Position numbers and translations under genes: made by a program
Source of the DNA: Arbacia lixula
Taxonomy: Eukaryota; Echinodermata; Echinoidea; Arbacioida; Arbaciidae
Direction of reading: 5' to 3'
Length of the DNA: 64,000 nt
NCBI GenBank assembly: GCA_963669155.1
Contig: OZ022579.1
Coordinates: 23,739,770-23,803,769, forward strand
The notes under the pieces: generated by a model
What the model was told of the DNA's origin: nothing
The model's database searches: none
The model's input: the letters and a program-made list of their open reading frames with translations, nothing else
In this document: positions 13,139-24,900 of the stretch, one piece after another
Layout of the letters: each line of letters opens with the position of its first letter
Numbering within the stretch: position 1 is the stretch's first letter

Positions 13139-13507
13139 AGGGCATATACTGTACTGGGAAGGCAAAAAATCCTTAAAAATGTAATTGTTAGCAATCTTCT
13201 GGCCAATGGTCTTAAATTCATGTATTGTCCATTTTAGAAGCTTGCTGAAAGTTATTTGCCCTCAAATGATCCACATATGGAGTAATGAATGATTAATGAT
13301 TAAATCCTCAAAATGTTCGGCCCGAACTTTTTGAGGATTTGTGATTTAATCACTCATTACTCCAAATGTAGATCATTTGAGGGCAAATAACTTTCAGCAA
13401 GCTTTTAAATTAGACAATACATGAATTTAAGACCATTGGCAAGGAGATTGCTAACAATCACACTTTGAAGGCTTTTTTGCCTTTCCAGTACAGTATATGC
13501 CCTTTAA
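13135..13507. mobile_element. TTAA-flanked near-palindromic MITE (family B, copy 1)
   Basis: TTAA-AGGGCATATACTGTACTGG at the left and the inverted complement before TTAA at the right. Almost the whole 370 bp is one hairpin, centred near 13322. Abuts family A at TTAA 13135-13138. Confidence 0.9.
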
Positions 13508-14599
13508 GTGCAGGAAGGTCATGATGAGGCATCTTGGCTGAGGTTACATCAACTTTCCATTGTTGCAGCAAAATGAATGACGAGAGCCAAGGACATGCAT
13601 GGCCAAATAACCCAAGGCAAATGCACTCAGATCAGAGCAGCTTCTCCAAAAATAAACTCTAATTTTAAGCTCTCTCTATAGATTATATAGTCTCATTCTT
13701 TCTCATCCTCCTTCATTCACACTTTGAGCAGCTTTTTGAAGCTTTTCCAGAAGAATAATTCATCAGAGTTCCTTGAAAATGATAAAGTTCTCAAACTATT
13801 CTCAAAAGTTCTCAAAGTAACAAAACCCCTGAAAATATTATTGATCAAGCACAATACCATATAAGCTAAAACAAACATTTTAGTTTGTATAAGTACAATG
13901 TTTCATGATGACCGGTCTGTAACACAGTAAGAGTACAGTGTAATGTTATGTTATTTTCCTTCCATCTATTCATGAAGTCATTCATTTCAATCATCTATCC
14001 ATTTACTAATTCATGCATCATCACTTATTCAAGCTTAAACATGGAAGCCACAACTTCACAGTGAAGTGGTGAGTTACGAGTGTATGCAGGTACATGTACA
14101 TTTCCTTTCATTATTTGACCATTTCAGCATCAGCAATGTCTAGTGGATACACAACTACAGGGTGAGTCAGAAATAATGTTACACTTTTTAAATTTAGTAT
14201 TTTTAAAGAAAATGTGGGATTCAGAAAGAATTTCTACCATGTATGTATTGAATAAATATTCCTTTGTCACTCACTTGGTTAAAACTTGTTTCAGTGTTGT
14301 TGTTATGGTTGAGTGCACAACAGCCATTGTTTGAAAAGGTGTCAAAACCCATTTGCGCCAAGCTTATTGTGTAGTGGAATCCAAATCAGGCAAGGAATTG
14401 CTGAAATTGGTGCAAATGGATTTTACCCAGCCCCATTATTTTTTTCCTATCCAATAAATTTGTTACTGATTCCCCACACATGTGGTATCAAATAAGACTG
14501 GAAGAGTAATGCTCTATCTGACACTGGTACAAGAATTATGATTTATTCTTATATTTCTAATATGAGCATGTAATAAAGTAGAACATTTTTTCTGGTTCA
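13508..14599. other. No gene seen
   Basis: AT-rich DNA leading into the minisatellite. Around 14150-14600 scattered 'ccattt' and 'catcag' words foreshadow the repeat. Confidence 0.45.
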
Positions 14600-15540
14600 C
14601 CCTGTATTTCACAATTTGACCATTTGACCATTCCAGCATCAGTTATGTCCAGTAGATCAAGGACCATTTCATAATTAGGTCATTTATTTGGCCATTCCTG
14701 CATCATGTATCCAGTAGATACACAACTATTTCATAATGTGACCATTTGACCATTCCAGCATCAGTTATGTCCAGTAGATCAAGGACCATTTCATAATTAG
14801 GTCATTTATTTGGCCAATCCTGCATCCTCTATCCATTAGATACACAACTATTTCATAATGTGACCATTTGACCATTCTAGCAACAGAATGTCCAGTAGAT
14901 CAAGGACCATTTCATCATTAGGTCATTTATTTGGCTATTCCTGCATCCTGTATCCAGTAGATATACAACTATTTCATAATTTGACCATTTGACCATTCTA
15001 GCATCAGAATGTCCAGTAGATCAAGGACCATTTCATCATTAGGTCATTTATTTGGCTATTCCTGGATTCTGTATCCTATCTCCAATTCATTTCATAATGT
15101 GACCATTTGACCATTCCAGCATCGGTATGCCCAGTAGATGAATGGCCACTTCTTCATTCGACCATTCCAGAGTCACAATATCCAGTAGATATACAACTAT
15201 TTCGTAAGTTGACCATCTGACTAAATCCAGGATCAGCATGTCCAGTAGATAAACAACCATAATTTGACCATCTGACTAAATTCATCATCAATATGTCCAC
15301 TCATTTGACCATCGAGCAAGATCCACAGCATTATCATGTCCAACCAGTTTGTCACTTGACCATGCCACCATCAGCATGTCCAGTAGATGAACAACCAGTT
15401 TGTCATTTAACATTCTGTCAACATGTCCAGTAGATAGACAACCAGTTTGTCATTTTACCATGCCACCATCAGCATGTCCAGTAGATAAATAACCAGTTTG
15501 TCATTTGACCATTCCATCATCATGTCCAGTAGATAAACAA
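14600..15540. repeat. Older, diverged flank of the minisatellite (119-bp dimers)
   Basis: At least four copies of a unit of about 119 bp begin near 14636, 14757, 14877 and 14999. Each contains 'gtccagtagatcaaggacc' and then 'ccagtagatacacaact'. Each is two divergent relatives of the shorter unit found further right. Irregular copies lead into the homogeneous array. Confidence 0.8.
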
Positions 15541-17635
15541 CCAGTTTGTCATTTGACCATGCCACCATCATCATGTCCAGTAAACAACCAGTTTGTCATT
15601 TGACCATTCCATCATCATGTCCAGTAGATAAACAACCAGTTTGTCATTTGACCATGCTACCATCATCATGTCCAGTAGATAAACAAGCACTTTGCCATTT
15701 GACCATGCCACCATCAGCATGTCCAGTAGATAGACAACCAGTTTGTCATTTGACCATTCTATCATCAGCATGTCCAGTAGATAGACAACCAGTTTGTCAT
15801 TTGACCATTCCATCATCATGTCCAGTAGATAAACAAGCACTTTGTCATTTGACCATGCCACCATCAGCATGTCCAGTAGATAGACAACCAGTTTGTCATT
15901 TGACCATGCCACCATCAACATGTCCAGTAGATAGACAACCAGTTTGTCATTTTACCATGCCACCATCAGCATGTCCAGTAGATACACAACTAGTTTGTCA
16001 TTTGACCACTCCATCATCATGTCCAGTGGATAAACAACCAGTTTGTCATTTCACCATGCCACCATCAGCATGTCCAGTAGATAAACAACCAGTTTGTCAT
16101 TTAACCATTCTGTCAACATGTCCAGTAGATAGACAACCAGTTTGTCATTTGACCATTTCATCATCATGTCCAGTAGATAAACAACCAGTTTGTCATTTGA
16201 CCATTTCATCATCATGTCCAGTAGATAAACAACCAGTTTGTCATTTGACCATTCCATCATGTCCAGTAGATAAACAACCAGTTTGTCATTTGACCATTCC
16301 ATCATGTCCAGTAGATAAACAACCAGTTTGCCATTTGACCATGCCACCATCAGCATGTCCAGTAGATAAACAAGCACTTTGTCATTTGACCATGCCACCA
16401 TCAGCATGTCCAGTAGATAGACAACCAGTTTGTCATTTGACCATGCCACCATCAACATGTCCAGTAGATAGACAACCAGTTTGTCATTTGACCATTCCAC
16501 CATCAGCATGTCCAGTAGATACACAACTAGTTTGTCATTTGACCATTCCATCATCATGTCCAGTGGATAAACAACCAGTTTGTCATTTGGCCATGCCACC
16601 ATCAGCATGTCCAGTAGATAGATAACCAGTTTGTCATGTGACCATCCCACCATCAGCATGTCCAGTAGATAAACAACCAGTTTGTCATTTGACCATTTCA
16701 TCATCATGTCCAGTAGATAAACAACCAGTTTGTCATTTGACCATTCCATCATGTCCAGTAGATAAACAACCAGTTTGTCATTTCACCATGCCACCATCAG
16801 CATGTCCAGTAGATAAACAACCAGTTTGTCATTTAACCATTCTGTCAACATGTCCAGTAGATAGACAACCAGTTTGTCATTTGACCATTTCATCATCATG
16901 TCCAGTAGATAAACAACCAGTTTGTCATTTGACCATTTCATCATCATGTCCAGTAGATAAACAACCAGTTTGTCATTTGACCATTCCATCATGTCCAGTA
17001 GATAAACAACCCGTTTGTCATTTGACCATTCCATCATGTCCAGTAGATAAACAACCAGTTTGCCATTTGACCATGCCACCATCAGCATGTCCAGTAGATA
17101 AACAACCAGTTTGTCATTTGACCATGCCACCATCAGCATGTCCAGTAGATAAACAACCAGTTTGTCATTTCACCATGCCACCATCAGCATGTCCAGTAGA
17201 TAAACAACCAGTTTGTCATTTAACCATTCTGTCAACATGTCCAGTAGATAGACAACCAGTTTGTCATTTGACCATTTCATCATCATGTCCAGTAGATAAA
17301 CAACCAGTTTGTCATTTGACCATTTCATCATCATGTCCAGTAGATAAACAACCAGTTTGTCATTTGACCATTCCATCATGTCCAGTAGATAAACAACCAG
17401 TTTGCCATTTGACCATTCCATCATGTCCAGTAGATAAACAACCAGTTTCTCATTTCACCATGCCACCATCAGCATGTCCAGTAGATGGACAACCAGTTTG
17501 TCATTTGACCATTCCACCATCATGTCCAGTAGATAAACAACCAGTTTGTCATTTGACCATTCCACCATCATGTCCAGTAGATAAACAACCAGTTTGTCAT
17601 TTGACCTTACCACTATCAGCATGTCCAGTAGATGT
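15355..17635. repeat. Large minisatellite of 45/48/51-bp units, both strands open
   Basis: Some 45 tandem copies of a unit containing 'gtccagtagataaacaacca' and 'gtttgtcatttgacca'. Units differ by whole triplets (CAT/GCA), so the plus strand reads ..CPVDKQPVCHLT.. over 15546-16625 and 16638-17672, and the minus strand reads ..WSNDKLVVYLLDM.. in parallel. A block of about six units (near 16040-16340) recurs around 16780-17060 and 17170-17430. No splice context, start context or unique domain supports a gene, so it is annotated as satellite DNA. Confidence 0.9.
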
Positions 17636-17672
17636 TACAACAACAACAACAACAAAATGTGCAAATTCATGA

Positions 17673-19904
17673 GTCACCCAATAGGCCTCTGGGCCTGCAT
17701 CCTATACCACATTGGACAAAGTGGACCAACTAGCTCTTGACTTCACAGTCTATCACTCTAACTTCTGCTTAACCTACTTATGCTTCAATGGTCATAATGG
17801 TCAAAATGGTGTAGACATGAATGCTCAGCACAGCTATAGCTTCGTCTTATGTTATCACTGACACTTCCGCCTCGTGAAGGCTCTGGTTCATGAGCGAGCA
17901 TGCAAACATGATGCTTTATTCATCAGCACTCGAATCACAGGCTGATGATATCACGCCAGGGGCACAGCGTTGCTCACTCATTCTACTAATCAGTAATAAC
18001 CACTTGACATGATGTCGCACATCTGGAGCAATGTTCCCTCTCTCCTGAATTAATGTGATCTTTGTCTCATCCAGTCCTTCCGCCATCCATTTGTAAAGTC
18101 ACATTCTGGTAGTCGCGCATTTGTTATGTTTATTTCTATTCACGTACATGGTGTACCATGAAAATCATCACATACTTCTAACTATGCTTGATCCTATCTT
18201 CAAGGATCAAATGACTTACCGACTATTATGCACAGTAATCAAACTAAATATTACGATCAATAATCATTTTACGCAGTCATTCCCTTACTCTCACTGTCAA
18301 TCATTCACCAATGCATTCATTCTGTCACTGAGTTACACACTCTTACATGTACATCCAGGCAACTGCAACAACATGTACTTACTTACTGCTTTAGCTGTTA
18401 ATCATCCATTCCATCATATGTTGGATCCCATCCCTGATGGGGTCACTCCCCCATAGAGGGTGACACGAATGACCATTACCACAACTGCAAATAACCCCCT
18501 TTCGCTGTAAATTTCAAGGACATGTTGTGAATTCTATCCCCCTTTTGTTATGTCAAAACAAGGACAAAATCATACTTTTTAAAACCCCTATTTTTAAGAT
18601 GTAAGGACACTTTCGCAAATTTACCCCTATTTTACCATTTCAAGGATATTTCTTTGGGCATGAACAGGGGGTAAGATTGATAAAAGCAGGCACAGGGCAC
18701 CTTCTGAATCGCGACTGGGCTCCGAGAATTTTTCTTCTTGGTTAAGTTTTCTCTTTTCCCTTTTCATGACCCCTTTTTATCAATTTTAAGGACACCTGTG
18801 TACCCCCATTCATCAATTTTGAGTACACCTGTGCCCCCCCTTTTTTCTACATTTCGAGGATTATTTTGTCCGCGGACATTGCTTGAAATTGACTCCTTTT
18901 TCCGCGATTATGGTAACGATCATGCAGTCCCAAATTCACATTGAGTGATCGAGCCGGGATCCCATCACTAAATCGGCCTAAGGGATTTGATAACACATTT
19001 CAACCATTCATCAACTCCACTCCTTTAATAGTGATGAATTTTGTTATTTCATTTGAAGTCAGCTCATTTTCATATAATCCATTGCTAATTCCCTTTTTCC
19101 ATTAAGCTAAATCAGAATAATGGATTCCACCACCGAAGGACATTGGTCAAACCAATATAAGCACTTAAATCAACTTCCTATTACTGTACATCAAATACAT
19201 TTTTTTTAAATTCTAAAAACATTGAATAATGGATTCTTTATAGGACAATCCTATCTATAAGCATCTCCTCACAAAATTGGCACCGACACTTCTGGCTTGT
19301 GGCAAGACTGGAGTTCAAGTTCGAGACGGGTCGTGCAAACATGACACTTGAATGTCAATTTCCCATGAAGCCGTAGGAGCAGGAGGAAGCATGCACTTCA
19401 AATAATGGCATCTCACTATTGGATCTGGTCAGAACATCCTGTGAATGGATACATGCACTGCCCGTGGGTCCGGATAGGATTCGTCTGCTTCTCGTTTCTA
19501 GAGAGGAGGCTTTCTATGAATGATGTCTCGCTGTTCTTCACTATGATTGAGTATCAGGTTAAGGACAAGGGGATTACCACTATGGGTTGATCATCCTTCT
19601 AATCCTAATGGGAACCGCACACTTAACAATCAGTCTTTGGGTTTGGAATAGCATGAATGTTGTATGTGCAACATGTTATATCAGATGTAGTTAAGACGAG
19701 GTATTTGAGTTAATGCATTAATCATTCGGAAATACATTATTTGCCATTTAAAGCTAGGATAGAATTCAAGAGTACTTCTTCAGCTGACGTTTTCTTGGAA
19801 ATGGCATATCACAAACACACTTCTTGCACCTTTTTGGAAAATCAAACTTTGGGATGAATTTATATATAGTTTTGTTTGGTGGTTATGCACAAGAGTGAAG
19901 AGTT
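17673..19904. other. No gene seen
   Basis: No recognised coding sequence. The 18480-18900 stretch has repeated 'tttcaaggaca' / 'ttttaaggacacctgtg' words suggesting an old short tandem duplication. Confidence 0.45.
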
Positions 19905-20145
19905 CTGTTTAAATCTGAAAAGGATAATAAAGAGGAGCAATGAAAGAAGAAGAAAAGCACAAGAAAAGAGGGGAGATGATGATGAAGAGGAGGAGAACAA
20001 GAGAGAGAGAGAGAGGAAGAAGTGGGAAAGGAAGAGGACAAAGAAAACAGAAAAGGAAGGGGAGGACAAGATGATAAAGAAGAGGAAAGAAGGGCAGACA
20101 GATGATAGGCAAAAAGAGCAAAAGGACACGGAGAGAAAGGAATCA
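19905..20145. repeat. Purine-rich tract (AAG/GAG)
   Basis: Long GA-rich run on the plus strand. Its open frame reads almost only K, E, R and D, as any purine tract would. Confidence 0.7.
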
Positions 20146-20554
20146 TTTCTATATAAAAAAGCAGAGTTCTCATCCATATGTGAGATTTGTAAAGATTGCA
20201 AGGTAATATATAATCTGTTATAACAAACACTTCGGCCTTTTTTCCATTTCTATTTGTTTTCGCATGTTATAAACATTTTTACTTGGAACCACAAAAATAG
20301 TTTACTAACTATACTCTTTTAAACATTGACAAATATTTCTGCCTCCTTATCTCAAAATAATTTTGTAAAGTTTCTCATGAGGCCATTCCCTATTTTGTAC
20401 ATCTTCATCATCTGGCCATGAAAAATTGTACCATGAGCATTTCATAAAAACAACATCTACAAGCTCACAACAGGCAGTTTTGTATCAAATGTGCTGAGAC
20501 TGTATTTGAGGACCATATCTCTCGAGTCAGGCAGCAAGTGCAGATACATACATG

Positions 20555-20782
20555 TACACTACAGCTCAAAGGATTTGGCATAGGGAAAGGGAAGAAAGGG
20601 AAGGAGCCGCAGTTTTAAACCACGGTATATTTTGTCCAGTTCAGCATGAAACACAATGCTTTTTAGGATAAAGCATCGCGTTTCATGCTGAACTGGACAA
20701 AATATACAGCGTTTAAAACTGCTGCTCCTTCCCTTTCTTCCCTTTCCCTTTCCCTATGCCAATTCCTTTGAGCTGTAGTGTA
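20555..20782. mobile_element. Palindromic MITE, ACACTACAGCTCAAAGG family (copy 1)
   Basis: Arms TACACTACAGCTCAAAGGA and CCTTTGAGCTGTAGTGTA, continuing inward through a purine-rich arm and 'tttgtccagttcagcatgaa' with its complement. Nearly the whole unit can form one hairpin. Confidence 0.88.
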
Positions 20783-21375
20783 TGCACAATGCTCTCAGTA
20801 CGTAAGGCAACCATTGTGTCTTGGCTGCTCTCAGCAGCTCTTATTTATTGATTGATTGATTTAATTTCTTTCATTTGGGATTTCATGAATACAACTTTAC
20901 AAACATTGTGAAATGTGTACATATTACATATTCATTCCATTCCATGTGTCCTAGTTTGGGCTGCTATGGTTCGAAAAAAGTTAAACTAAAGAAATGTGAA
21001 CCTCAATCCTTCTGCCCCAAACCCGGGTTGATAAGTATGAAAGTAAAGACAATTATTCACACAAGAATGACACTGATACAAGTCATAATAATAATCATTA
21101 TAAGAGCAGAATGGGAGATGGGAGATAGATTAGGAAGATAGGGAGAGAGAAAGGTTAAGAAAGGGAGCTAAGGTGGAGATAATAGAGAGAAGGATTATTC
21201 AATCCTTAAACATTAATATCATGAACATGCATATAACGATGTTTACAACTTATACATACTGAATAGTAATAGGTTTTAAATCACATCTTATCATTACCAT
21301 TACTGAGGGGGAAAAGAGAGGGATTTAAGGAATAAGGTTGCATGATCCTTGAATTGAACCTCAAACTCATCTTAA

Positions 21376-21512
21376 TGGCTTTTAGTAGGACTGATTGTGG
21401 GGGCTTACCTGTCTGATGGGCTCAGGGATATGATGGCTATAACACCTCTTGACCAGCAGGTGGCGGTAGCCAGGGAGACTCCATGACCCACCGAGACATA
21501 GATGAAGAGGAC
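21376..21512 (-). pseudogene. Tandem pseudo-copy of ENDOV exon 7 (distal copy)
   Basis: This is a second degenerate copy of the exon 7 region, about 181 bp from the middle copy. It shares the same 1-base deletion and the same loss of the 5' part and acceptor, while its donor GTAAGC is intact. The shared lesions show that these two copies derive from one defective duplicate. Confidence 0.78.
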
Positions 21513-21556
21513 AAAGTGGAAAAGGAAGGAAAGGAGAAGGGAATGGCTGTTCTTAC

Positions 21557-21695
21557 TGGCTTTCAGTAGGACTGATCACGATGGCTTAATACCTGTCTGA
21601 TAGGCTCAGGGATGCGATGGTTGCAGCACCTCTTGACCAGCAGGTGGCTGTAGCCAGGGAGACTCCATGACCCACCGAGACATAGATGAAGAGAA
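21557..21695 (-). pseudogene. Tandem pseudo-copy of ENDOV exon 7 (middle copy)
   Basis: This stretch is nearly identical to the 3' two-thirds of ENDOV exon 7 (VSVGHGVSLATAT.. to IRQ) and to its flanking intron. A single base is missing in the run encoding ThrLeuLeu, which shifts the frame. The donor has changed to GTATTA. The 5' part of the exon and its AG acceptor are replaced by a purine-rich strand, so splicing into it looks impossible. Confidence 0.8.
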
Positions 21696-21779
21696 GGAGG
21701 AGCAAGTGGAAAAGGAAGGAAAGGAGAGGGGAATGGCTGTTCTTAATGGCTTTCAGTAGGACTGATCATGATGGCTTAC

Positions 21780-21908
21780 CTGTCTGATAGGCTCAGGGAT
21801 GCGATGGCTGCAGCACCTCTGGACCAGCAGGGTAGCTGTAGCCAGGGAGACTCCATGACCCACTGAGACAAAGATGGGCTTCACCGTCTTATCACAGCTC
21901 CGCATTGC
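21780..21908 (-). CDS. ENDOV: ENDOV exon 7
   Basis: Its 129 nt encode 43 residues, AMRSCDKTVKPIFVSVGHGV followed by SLATATLLVQRCCSHRIPEPIRQ. The acceptor is GTCTTCAG and the donor CAG|GTAAGC. SVGHG carries the conserved His of endonuclease V, and RIPEP.R is diagnostic of the family. Two degenerate tandem copies follow downstream on the same strand. Confidence 0.93.
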
Positions 21909-24900
21909 CTGAAGACGAGAGGACAGGACGGAAACATGTGTAATCAAGTCTGATGATCATTATGCTAACTCATTGTGTACCATGTGTGTATCTTTTTTTT
22001 ACCATTAATGTACATAAATCCCATTGAGCCTCATTATATTTGGCACATAAAAGGTTAAATTTGCAATTTTTGTAATCATTTATTGTTTCCACAGCTCATG
22101 TATACAAATTTGAAAAACATATTTCAAATAAATGTTAAAAATGATATAATAAATCGAACCTGAAGAGGGGTCCAAGGATGCAGAGCTTGTGACCTGGACC
22201 CCTTTGAAAAAAAAAAAACCCAGAAAATTTTGGGAAAAAGGGATAGTTCAGTCTAAAAATCTGTTAGAACAAAAAAATGTCTAAGAAATAGAACAAAGAA
22301 GATCAAAAAATCAATAAGAAAATTATCAATGTTTTAATGATACAAACATTGAAATTTGGGGGGGGGGGGGGCACTTGGCGACTCGGATGTACTTTTGAAA
22401 TCTGTGCCACATAAACTGCTGCTGTATGGGTTTGTGTGTAGTAATTCAGTAAAAATACTACAATGGCATACAAAGGATTTAGGTCACAATTCAAGTTTCA
22501 ATTTCATTTTCCCATAAAAAACAAGAAGAACAATATATAAAGTAATGTACAATGAGTGTAAAAACAAAGAAAACACAATTTATATAAATTCATCAAAAAA
22601 GGAAATTGTAATTTCTGATAAAGGAATAATTGTAATAAGGGAAGCACGGCTCAAAAATATTGAAATCTGTATAAAATCAGTTTGCATTTATAAACAAGCC
22701 CCTGTAAATAGAAGTATAGTGCACTGCGCATTACATGGTTCAGGGTATCCATCTGATGCCATTGGGCTATAAAAGTAGCCCCCACAAATACATTTTTATC
22801 TTTTGCCCTTGCCATCATAAAGAAAAGGGACGGCAAAAAGCGATACCCACCTACATGTGTAGTGACAGAACCGCTTAGGGTGGCAATTACAGCATTTCTA
22901 CATGTATCTGTTACATCTACCACTGTAAAGGTCATACGAACTTACAGCATTTGTACATGTATCTGTTACATCTACCACTGCAAAGGTCTTACGAACTTCA
23001 AACAACCTTTTCGCAATGCTGCCACAAAAGAACACGTTCCCCTGTAGAGATCAATGCTTGTTGTCTGCAAGTTATAAATGTATGTTCATGCTAGTTTTTT
23101 TCAACCAAAACCATTTATCTTAACCCATTCTTTACTGGGCCCGCATAGATGTATCCTAGCTTTTCCGAGCAGGTACTGAGCAGCACCATTTCTGTGTAAT
23201 CAGGTGGGTGTTTCACCAAGCTGTTTGTAAGCTACAAACGACTTTACAAATGACTGGTGATCCCTTCTTGTGCTAAATGCGATACCACACTTTGTTCCTG
23301 TTTTAACATATTGGGAGTTCATTTCCAACAATCCTAATAAAATTTGACAAATTATGCGCTTTGTATTCAGACACTTGTTAACAACAAAAATGTTCATTTA
23401 TAAACATCAAAAAGCTTATGGGAATCAAAATCATTGAGAATGTGATTTAGCACAAGAAGGGATTGCCTGTTGTTCGTAAAGTCATTCGTAGCTTACAAAC
23501 AGCTTGGTGAAACACCCCCCTGCTGTATGAACTACAGATGAGAGGTTTATAGGGCACATTTAAGCCACCCTCCTTTAGTTACTGCAGTTACGGGGTAAAT
23601 TTTGACATCCTATCTGGACTAGGGGTCATGAGACCAGAAAATCTAACCATCAATCACAATGGAGAAGGAGAAGGTGGAGGATTCACAACTGACATGTCTC
23701 TAAAAAGAGCAAAGGATCAGAACATCACCCTGATGTTTAGCTAAAAAGCTTGCAGCTGGGGGACTGTGTTAGAACCAGTTTTATTTCACCGAATTCAAAG
23801 AAACAGTGAGTGTTGTTTAGGCAGTCAAGAGCTGTAAACCTCTCCCCAAGTCCCCCATCACAAAGCTCCTCAAGTTCTGCCAAACATGTTTGCCTGCATA
23901 AAATATTTGATTACATAGGAACACATTGGAACAAATCAGGGCCAGTCTGCAATTAGATGCAGGCACGCCTGTGGTCAAGAGAATCGATTACAACAGTCAC
24001 AATAAACGGGAAATATATCGAGTCACGGGGGATGGAAATTTCTGAGTATCTGCCAAAAGTCCTTACTCATGTCTGGCCTTCTCAAATCATTTTGAAACAG
24101 AGTCGAGGAGAAAAGGGATTAGACTATCCATCAAATATGGTCAAGAAAGGAGATCAAGGTTGAAATCATGATTGGATTTCGCACCTTTCATATTGTATAA
24201 CCTGTTTGATTGATGAGTTGAAACATTCATATGCAGGTGTATAGTTATGCACGACAATCAGAAAAAGTGAGAAGGACAGGTGTTCTAGATGGCTGTTTTG
24301 CAGCAACCTTTGGCTTACAACCAAATTTCAAGTGTAAATCATGGATGGCAAACACAACTAATTTGAAAGAAAGGTCTTCTAGCTGGCTGTTTGGCAGCAA
24401 CGTTTGGCTTAGAACACAATTCCAGGTTTACCTGTATATCATGTATGGCAATAACAAACAATGTGAGAGAAAGGTCTTCTACAACTAGATTTTAGAAGAC
24501 TTTCCTGGTACATATTACAAATGTTAGATGCTCTGTACATGTAGGCTTATTTTGACAACAATCAAAAGTATGACATAGCCAATATCAATTTCTTATTATG
24601 CTTGATTATAATCCGTAGACTGCTGTACAATAAACATATTCAGCATCAGGTTGTTGTAATGTGCATAGTACCCAATTTCAATTTCAGGAGTGCAATGAAA
24701 TGCTATGAAATCAACCATGTGTCGTTACCGGTACTCACTTCATTAATACTTTGCTTGATCTATTTTTCTATTTAGTATCATTAACTGTTAATACAATTTC
24801 ATTCATAGTATCTACCTGTGTTTATTTATTTATTTAGAATATAAAAACAAATTGGGGGTGACCAGCCATTCTGAGGAGCTATGGCCGATTGAAGGTAGTC

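Noticed and set aside
14657..17635. CRISPR array
   Set aside because: There is no constant-repeat and variable-spacer alternation, the whole unit is repeated, and the DNA is eukaryotic.
15546..17672. Calling the minisatellite frames a repeat-protein gene
   Set aside because: Both strands are open, there are no splice sites, no unique N- or C-terminal domain and no start context. Kept as satellite, with the coding idea listed as a finding.
19876..20223. 115-codon Lys/Glu/Arg-rich open frame
   Set aside because: It is a purine tract read in frame. The opposite strand is also open in two frames, and there is no domain or splice context.
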